DNA of 29,188 nucleotides from Litorimonas sp964610115 (GTDB taxonomy: Bacteria; Pseudomonadota; Alphaproteobacteria; Caulobacterales; Maricaulaceae): NCBI GenBank assembly GCA_964610115.1, contig CAZSUW010000029.1, forward strand, positions 1-29,188. Direction: 5' to 3'. Positions within the stretch are counted from its first letter, which is position 1. Each line of letters opens with the position of its first letter. A program made the position numbers and the translations under genes. Of the stretch, positions 23,984 to 29,188 are shown piece after piece. The notes beneath the pieces were generated by a model. The model did no database searches, was not told where the DNA came from, and saw only the letters and a program-made list of their open reading frames with translations.

Positions 23984-25297
23984 TTATTCATCCAATGCTG
24001 AGACGAAAACGTCACCGCCTTTCATCACGAAATCAACGGTTTCTAACTCTCGAATGTCCTTCAGGGGGTCACCGTTTACAGCGATGATATCGGCATGTGC
24101 GCCAGCGGCGATAACACCGATCTGTCCCTCTAGGTCGAAAAGCTCCGCATTATTGATGGTGCTCGCTTGGATCGCCTCCATCGGGGATAAACCCCAATTC
24201 ACCATATAGGCGAATTGACGTCCGTTTAGGCCGTGACGGTAGACGCCTGCATCAGATCCAAATGCAATCGTTGCCCCGGCCTCGACAGCCCTTTGGAAGT
24301 TCTCGCGCTGCTTACGTCCGACTTGGCGTTCTTTCGCTAGGCTTTCTGGCAAGACACCCGCGGCTTCACCTTCTTCTAAGATGAAGTCAGAGACGTAGAT
24401 GTCCATGGAGAGCATGACGTCGTTTTCTACCGCCATTCTAATGCCTTCCTCATCGATGAGGGAGGCATGTTCAATGGAATCCACACCGGCTTGGATAGCC
24501 GTTTTAATGCCGCGTGTTCCGTGCGCATGAACGGTTGCTTTCATGCCAAGCGCGTGGGCTTCGTCCACAATTGCGCTCATTTCTTCTAGGGTGAATTGTT
24601 GTGCGCCAATAGTCGTGCCTTTGGATAGGACACCGCCCGTGCCGCAGAACTTGATAACTTCTGCGCCGTATTTTTTGTTTTCCCGGACTTTTGCGCGCAC
24701 GGCCCAAGGTCCGTCGGCAACGCCGCCGCTTTTCGCACCGTATTTATAAGGCAGAAGATTGCTGTCACAATGTCCGCCTGTTATGCCGATAGAGCGACCC
24801 GCGGGAATAACGCGGGGGCCGGGAACGTCGCCATCTGCGATCGCATCCCGTAAGGCCACATCAGCAAAACCGGGGGCGCCAACATTTCGGACTGTTGTAA
24901 AGCCGGCTTCTAGGGTCACTTTGGCATTCGCGACACCAATGATCGCGGCGCGGGGTGTGCTTTCCGCGAGCGAGCCATAGCCATAGCTGGCAGCCCGTCC
25001 GATAAGGTGAACATGCGCATCCGCCAGACCCGGCAAGACTGTCATGTCTGATAAGTCGATAAAATGATCCGGTTCATCCAGCCGTTCGGCCTGACGGGCT
25101 GACAGGACATCTGTGATTTTACCGTTTTGAATGACGATAAAGCGATCATTCCGAACCGTCCCCGCCTTTGTGTCGATCATTCGTCCGGCGTGAATAACGG
25201 TGGTTTCCGGATCCTCTCCATGATTATCAGCAACCGTAGGGGTCGCGCTGAACAGTAAAGCTGCGGATGCTAGCAAGAACTTACGAAACGACATCAT
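23984..25297 (-). CDS. Exported metal-dependent amidohydrolase (imidazolonepropionase/prolidase-like)
   Basis: This secreted or periplasmic hydrolase of the amidohydrolase superfamily has about 437 residues. A signal peptide (MSFRKFLLASAALLFSATPTVA, probable cut after TVA) precedes the TIM-barrel. Metal-site motifs are present: DAHVHLIG, the lysine likely carboxylated in AEVIKFCGTGG, TVHAHGTRG, SIEHASLID and FGSDAGV. The subgroup includes dipeptidases of the Caulobacter Xaa-Arg/Lys type and lactonase-like enzymes, so the substrate cannot be set. The start is ATG 25297 or the adjacent ATG 25294, behind AGGTGAG. The start codons of this gene and of divergent crtY lie only 15 to 45 bases apart. 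Confidence 0.9.
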   Translation of the reverse strand: MMSFRKFLLASAALLFSATPTVADNHGEDPETTVIHAGRMIDTKAGTVRNDRFIVIQNGKITDVLSARQAERLDEPDHFIDLSDMTVLPGLADAHVHLIGRAASYGYGSLAESTPRAAIIGVANAKVTLEAGFTTVRNVGAPGFADVALRDAIADGDVPGPRVIPAGRSIGITGGHCDSNLLPYKYGAKSGGVADGPWAVRAKVRENKKYGAEVIKFCGTGGVLSKGTTIGAQQFTLEEMSAIVDEAHALGMKATVHAHGTRGIKTAIQAGVDSIEHASLIDEEGIRMAVENDVMLSMDIYVSDFILEEGEAAGVLPESLAKERQVGRKQRENFQRAVEAGATIAFGSDAGVYRHGLNGRQFAYMVNWGLSPMEAIQASTINNAELFDLEGQIGVIAAGAHADIIAVNGDPLKDIRELETVDFVMKGGDVFVSALDE

Positions 25298-25312
25298 CTC
25301 ACCTGTGGGCAA

Positions 25313-26521
25313 ATGGTTTTGCTCACGCTATGCGCAGAACCCATGCCCTCGCAAGCAACTTCACCTAATAGAGTAAAGATCGCGCCTGATTTACGCATTT
25401 TAGGCGCAGGTTTGTCCGGGCTTGTGACCGCCTGGCGAGCTCTGAGCGTGAATGACGATTTGATCGTCGAAATCATAGAAGCGTCTGATCAGATCGGCGG
25501 CGATCACACATGGTCGTTCAATGAAACCGATATAACGCCAGACCTTCGTGATTGGTTCGCCCCTTTTGTGGCCCATAAATGGGACCGATATGATGTTCGC
25601 TTTCCCAAGCGTGAGCGGACGTTGGAGATAGGATACCGGACGGGGAACTCTGATACGCTTCGCGACTGTGTAAAGCCTTTTATTGAAACGGGTCGGTTGA
25701 TCCTTCGGTTGAACACGCGGGTCGATGTGTCAGACATTGATGACGGCATACCGACACTTGATGCGACAGGGTATCAGCTGCGCGAAGACGAATATCCCGG
25801 CTGGCAGAAATTTGTTGGTCACGTGATCAAAACGGCAAAGCCGCACGGCGTCGATCATCCCGTGATCATGGACGCAACCGTTCAGCAAATTGACGGTTAC
25901 CGCTTCATCTACTTGCTTCCTTTCAGCGAGACAGAGTTGCTCGTTGAAGACACATATTTCAGCGATAGCCCTACGCTTTCAGAAAACGAAATTGCGGCCC
26001 GGGTTGATGATTACATTCAAGAAAAGGGCTGGGCAGACCATCGTATTGTGCGCCGCGAAAAAGGTGTGCTGCCAATGATGATGGCAACAGACCGCGCAGA
26101 TGATAGCGCGAAGATCGGCTTAGGGGGCGGTTTCGCCGTGGCGGCAACTGGATTTACAGTGCCGCATGCCGTCGAAGTGGCGGATATAGTCGCGAAGGCA
26201 ATCCGAGATCACGGGCCTGCCGCTGCGCCTCAGGCTGTTGCAGACTTTCGCAAAAGCCACATACGACGTGAACGCTATGCGCGCCTTCTAAACCGCATGT
26301 TCTTTCGTGCCGCGATGCCAGAACGACGCTACATTGTTTTGCAACGCTTTTACGGCTTGAATGACAGGCTAATCCGTCGCTTTTACCGCAATGGCCTGCG
26401 CTGGTATGACAAGGCGAGAATTCTAATCGGTAAGCCCCCCGTGCCCGTAAGCAAAGCACTTGCAAACCTGTCTGAACGCCGCTTCATGCGTCGCGAAAGA
26501 GCCCAGAAGGAATCATCATGA
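25313..26521 (+). CDS. crtY: Lycopene beta-cyclase CrtY
   Basis: CrtY closes the ends of lycopene into beta rings, giving beta-carotene. The protein of up to 402 residues has an N-terminal dinucleotide-binding region (LRILGAGLSGLVTAWRAL), the family signature GGDHTWSFNETD, and a later GLGGGFAVAATGFTVPHAVE block. ATG 25313 leaves only 15 bases to the divergent amidohydrolase start. ATG 25343 (MPSQATSP) is an equally plausible start, and neither has a clear ribosome-binding site. The stop overlaps the crtI start by four bases (ATGA). The crtY-crtI order matches many bacterial carotenoid clusters. Confidence 0.93.
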   Translation: MVLLTLCAEPMPSQATSPNRVKIAPDLRILGAGLSGLVTAWRALSVNDDLIVEIIEASDQIGGDHTWSFNETDITPDLRDWFAPFVAHKWDRYDVRFPKRERTLEIGYRTGNSDTLRDCVKPFIETGRLILRLNTRVDVSDIDDGIPTLDATGYQLREDEYPGWQKFVGHVIKTAKPHGVDHPVIMDATVQQIDGYRFIYLLPFSETELLVEDTYFSDSPTLSENEIAARVDDYIQEKGWADHRIVRREKGVLPMMMATDRADDSAKIGLGGGFAVAATGFTVPHAVEVADIVAKAIRDHGPAAAPQAVADFRKSHIRRERYARLLNRMFFRAAMPERRYIVLQRFYGLNDRLIRRFYRNGLRWYDKARILIGKPPVPVSKALANLSERRFMRRERAQKESS

Positions 26522-28071
26522 GCACAACATTGGAAGCCAGCCCAGCGATCCACGTGGATAAAGCGTCCACAAAGCCCTCTGCCGCCATCATTGGTGCAGG
26601 CTTTGGGGGCTTGGCCTTGGCAATTCGCCTGCAAAGCTTGGGCTTCCAAACGACCCTTGTCGATAATCGCGACAAGCCCGGGGGTCGCGCCTATGTCTAT
26701 GAGCTGGATGGGTTTAAGTTTGATGGCGGTCCAACCGTGATTACGGATCCGAACTGCCTGCGTGAACTATGGGAATTATCTGGCCGCAAAATGGAAGATT
26801 ATGTCGAGCTGCTGCCTGTCGATCCCTTTTATCAGCTGCGCTGGGATGATGGCGAAATCTTGAATTACACAGCGGATCAAGACACGCTCGAGGCCGAGAT
26901 CGCGCGCTACAACCCAGCCGATGTAGACGGATACCGTAAATTCCTCGCCTATAGTCAGGACCTTTACCGGGAAGGGTATGAAAAGTTGGGAACGACAGCT
27001 TTTCTGAAAATGAGCCAAATGTTCGCCGCCGCGCCGCAGCTCATTCGCTTGCGCGCGGATAAAAGCGTCTACGGCATGGTCAGCAAATTCGTGAAGCACG
27101 AAAAAGTGCGTCAGCTCTTGTCTTTCCAATCGCTTCTGGTGGGAGGTAATCCGTTTAAGACCAGTTCGATCTACGCACTGATCCATGCCCTGGAACGCAA
27201 AGGCGGGGTTTGGTTTGCCAAAGGCGGTACGGGTGCGCTCATCCAAGGTATGGTCAAACTCTATAATGATCTGGGCGGGACATTGCGGCTCTCGACGGAA
27301 ATCACGGATATTCACACGCAAGGGGATCGGGTAACAGCCATTGAAGCCGCGGATGGGTGGAAGCTGGAGGCTGATTTGATCGCCTCAAATGCTGATGTGG
27401 TTCATACCTATAAGCAGCTCTTGCGCGGTCATTCGCGGGGCCAGAAATACGGAAAGTCCCTGACGAAGAAGCGCCATTCCATGTCGCTATTCGTGTTATA
27501 TTTCGGTTTGGATTGTCCCAGCCCGGAAGGTCTTGAGCACCATACGATCTTGCTCGGGAAGCGTTATGAGGGCTTGATTGCCGAAATTTTTGGGAAAGGC
27601 CGTAAGCTGCCCGAAGATTTCTCACTCTATCTGCACAGCCCGACTGTTACGGACCCGTCCATGGCACCAAAAGGGAAGTCATCTTACTATGTGCTAAGTC
27701 CAGTCCCGCACCTTGGTCATGCCGATGTAAACTGGAATCAGATTGGCCCAGCCTATGCCAATAAAATCCTGGATTACCTGGAAGAACATGCCATCCCGGA
27801 CCTTCGCAAACACTTGGTCTGTCAGACGACGCTGACTCCTTATGGTTTTCGCGACGAGATGAACACGCATCTGGGGAGTGCTTTCTCCGTGGAGCCGATT
27901 TTGACACAGAGCGCCTGGTTCCGCCCGCATAATCGCGACGATGTGCTGTCAAATATGTATATTGTCGGAGCGGGAACGCATCCGGGCGCAGGTGTGCCCG
28001 GTGTGGTCGGGGCTGCGAAAGCGACGGCAGGTGTCGTGGCTGATGATTTTCAGACGCGACTGTCCCTCTAA
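26518..28071 (+). CDS. crtI: Phytoene desaturase CrtI
   Basis: This FAD-dependent enzyme introduces the double bonds that convert phytoene to lycopene, the substrate of CrtY. The 517-residue protein has the N-terminal FAD motif AAIIGAGFGGLALAIRLQ, the conserved RDKPGGRAYVYE and FDGGPTVIT blocks, and the C-terminal CrtI signature YIVGAGTHPGAGVPGV. The start codon overlaps the crtY stop, so the two are co-translated. The number of desaturation steps (three or four) cannot be read from sequence. No crtB (phytoene synthase) is visible in the window. Confidence 0.96.
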   Translation: MSTTLEASPAIHVDKASTKPSAAIIGAGFGGLALAIRLQSLGFQTTLVDNRDKPGGRAYVYELDGFKFDGGPTVITDPNCLRELWELSGRKMEDYVELLPVDPFYQLRWDDGEILNYTADQDTLEAEIARYNPADVDGYRKFLAYSQDLYREGYEKLGTTAFLKMSQMFAAAPQLIRLRADKSVYGMVSKFVKHEKVRQLLSFQSLLVGGNPFKTSSIYALIHALERKGGVWFAKGGTGALIQGMVKLYNDLGGTLRLSTEITDIHTQGDRVTAIEAADGWKLEADLIASNADVVHTYKQLLRGHSRGQKYGKSLTKKRHSMSLFVLYFGLDCPSPEGLEHHTILLGKRYEGLIAEIFGKGRKLPEDFSLYLHSPTVTDPSMAPKGKSSYYVLSPVPHLGHADVNWNQIGPAYANKILDYLEEHAIPDLRKHLVCQTTLTPYGFRDEMNTHLGSAFSVEPILTQSAWFRPHNRDDVLSNMYIVGAGTHPGAGVPGVVGAAKATAGVVADDFQTRLSL

Positions 28072-28109
28072 ACAACCTCTTTTTATCAATACTGTTCACT
28101 TATTTGGTC

Positions 28110-28140
28110 TTGACCCAATACCGTTAACCGTCATTGTAAT
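28110..28140 (+). promoter_or_regulatory. Candidate promoter for the YbjN-like gene
   Basis: TTGACC (28110-28115) and TGTAAT (28135-28140) match the sigma-70 hexamers at five of six bases each, with a rather long 19-base spacer. Transcription would start about 17 bases before ATG 28164. It suggests the gene is separately expressed from crtYI. Confidence 0.4.
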
Positions 28141-28163
28141 TGAAACAAACCGAGGGCTTTAAT

Positions 28164-28607
28164 ATGCGTGCTTTTCTATTATCTATACTCGCGGCCTTGG
28201 CCGTGATGTTCACTCCGGTATCGGCAAGCGCGCAGGACATGATGCGTTTTAATTCGGTCGCCGATGGCATGGAATTACTTCGATCTGAAGGTTATGGATC
28301 TGTCGAGATCGAAAATGAAAACGCGGTGAGTTTTCGTTATGAAGGCAGCACATACCTTTTATATATCTATGACGATGGAGACATTCAGCTCTATTACGGC
28401 GTAACGGGCGTTTCGCCGAGCCTTTCCAAGATAAATGAATGGAACCGCGACTTCCGTTTGTCACGAGCTTATATCGATCGTGAAGGGGATCCGATCCTGG
28501 AATCAGACCTTCTTGCGGATAAAGGCGTCACAAGAACGCAAGTGAGAAATTTTTTCAGTGTTTTCTTCATGCTACAAGATAGCTTTGTCGATCATATCCA
28601 AGAATAA
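28164..28607 (+). CDS. Exported YbjN-domain protein
   Basis: This is a 147-residue protein with a clear signal peptide (MRAFLLSILAALAVMFTPVSASAQ, cut likely after SASA). The mature part resembles the YbjN family, with alternating strands and helices: MELLRSEGYGSVEIEN, SFRYEGSTYLLYIYDDGDIQLYYG split by a turn, INEWNRDFRLSRAYIDREGD and a helical end. ATG 28164 is chosen because GAGG (28152-28155) lies eight bases upstream. YbjN-type proteins are linked to surface and stress traits in enterobacteria, but the role here is unknown. It follows crtI by 92 bases and appears to have its own promoter. Confidence 0.78.
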   Translation: MRAFLLSILAALAVMFTPVSASAQDMMRFNSVADGMELLRSEGYGSVEIENENAVSFRYEGSTYLLYIYDDGDIQLYYGVTGVSPSLSKINEWNRDFRLSRAYIDREGDPILESDLLADKGVTRTQVRNFFSVFFMLQDSFVDHIQE

Positions 28608-28708
28608 GTCTTGATTTCGTCAGTCTAGTTTCTGGCGGAATTCACTCATGTTCACGACAATGTGTCGCACGTCGATGATGTAAACTGATAAGGCCTCCCA
28701 AACTTAAC

Positions 28709-28714
28709 AGGGAG
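28709..28714 (+). promoter_or_regulatory. Ribosome-binding site fixing the start at 28721
   Basis: AGGGAG lies six bases before ATG 28721, a strong Shine-Dalgarno match that supports this short gene being real. Confidence 0.7.
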
Positions 28715-28720
28715 TCCGCA

Positions 28721-29116
28721 ATGCCAACACTTCGTCTGCCGTTATTTCTAACCCGGCTGTCTATCTTCTACTTCTTACTGCCTTGGCAGCTTGCTCGGTT
28801 TCTTACGCCGGAATTTTCCGGGCGCATTAGCGAGAAATATTATCACGTCGGCGCAATACCAAACAGTCTTGGTATTGCGATTGGTGTCGGATGGATGATT
28901 TTGCTACTCGCCTTTGTGACAGGTTTTAAAAAGCGGATCAGCTACGGTTTGGTCTTTTTGCTCCATGCTGGTGCGATAGTGATTACCTTGCCTAGCTATA
29001 TCTACAAAACGGCAAGCTATAACCAGCTCTTCCTCGCGGCAATCCCAGCGGCGATGGCCATGTTATTGCTTTATCTTCTGCGGGATCAAGACACGCTGTT
29101 GTCGATCGACCGGTAA
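28721..29116 (+). CDS. Small four-helix membrane protein, possibly DoxX-like
   Basis: This is a 131-residue protein with about four hydrophobic segments (near 8-25, 50-67, 73-92 and 100-120) and a short charged tail (LLRDQDTLLSIDR). The general length, helix pattern and tail resemble DoxX-type membrane proteins, but no firm family motif is seen, so the function is unknown. It has a strong ribosome-binding site. It stands 113 bases after the YbjN-like gene and 72 bases before the window end, where another gene seems to begin. Confidence 0.65.
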   Translation: MPTLRLPLFLTRLSIFYFLLPWQLARFLTPEFSGRISEKYYHVGAIPNSLGIAIGVGWMILLLAFVTGFKKRISYGLVFLLHAGAIVITLPSYIYKTASYNQLFLAAIPAAMAMLLLYLLRDQDTLLSIDR

Positions 29117-29176
29117 GTCAAAAATCGACAATCTGCTATCAGTCGGCGGCTGGTCATTGGCCTCTTTGGGATGAGA

Positions 29177-29188
29177 GTTGGAGGACAA
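29177..29188 (+). promoter_or_regulatory. Ribosome-binding site of a gene starting beyond the window
   Basis: The last bases read GGAGGACAA, a near-perfect Shine-Dalgarno sequence with the right spacing for a start codon at or just after base 29189. The gene itself is outside the window, so its identity is unknown. Confidence 0.5.

Noticed and set aside
23902..24087. A short reading frame (61 residues) crossing the end of the amidohydrolase gene
   Set aside because: It is mainly antisense to the amidohydrolase, lacks a ribosome-binding site and shows no recognisable features.
28599..28613. CAAGA-ATAAG-TCTTG hairpin at the end of the YbjN-like gene, as a terminator
   Set aside because: The stem is only 5 bp and AT-rich with a short, broken T-run, too weak to call.

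Overview
This window looks like the chromosome of an alphaproteobacterium. The evidence is the conserved run pdh (E2) - lpd - lipA - coq10/ratA - cinA - ispDF - dusB - ntrB - ntrC - ntrY - ntrX - trkA - trkH - hfq - hflX - mazG, the fused ispDF gene, a System I cytochrome c maturation cluster (ccmABCD, ccmE) and a crtY-crtI carotenoid pair. Moderate GC, aerobic metabolism and carotenoids would suit a marine Hyphomonadaceae/Maricaulales-type organism; that placement is inference. I found no rRNA, tRNA, CRISPR array, insertion sequence or prophage gene.

Layout. Positions 1-4099 hold the end of a pyruvate dehydrogenase operon: E2, an unrecognised exported acidic protein carrying an assembly gap, and E3. 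A hairpin and an opposite-strand acyltransferase gene (4123-5232) follow. Positions 5370-6869 carry lipA, whose lipoyl product arms E2, and a START/COQ10-RatA gene. On the minus strand, 6866-8499 encode ispDF then cinA, overlapping by 4 bp. Positions 8549-15652 are dusB-ntrB-ntrC-ntrY-ntrX, two sensor kinase/regulator pairs. Then come trkA-trkH (K+ uptake), hfq and hflX up to 20197. On the minus strand, 20201-23094 are ccmA-ccmB-ccmC-ccmD-mazG, with ccmE diverging at 23169-23612. A 371 bp gene-free stretch with palindromes precedes a minus-strand exported amidohydrolase. The right end carries crtY-crtI, an exported YbjN-like protein and a small four-helix membrane protein. The last bases form a ribosome-binding site for a gene starting just outside the window.

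How it fits together. The left part is one lipoate-dependent module (E2, E3, LipA). IspDF makes the MEP-pathway intermediate that ends in isoprenoids, and CrtI/CrtY consume isoprenoid-derived phytoene and lycopene. The ntr block is the nitrogen-response control centre. Both response regulators lack the GAFTGA loop needed to remodel sigma-54 RNA polymerase, and NtrC has lost the whole loop region.

Main points for a second look: (1) the 100-N gap is flanked by two identical 55 bp copies, and collapsing them restores one reading frame; (2) NtrC lacks about 23 residues covering the sigma-54 contact loop; (3) an unknown exported protein sits inside the PDH operon; (4) a gene-free region holds two perfect 12 bp palindromes and a longer hairpin. 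I see no strong case for a wholly new biological system here.
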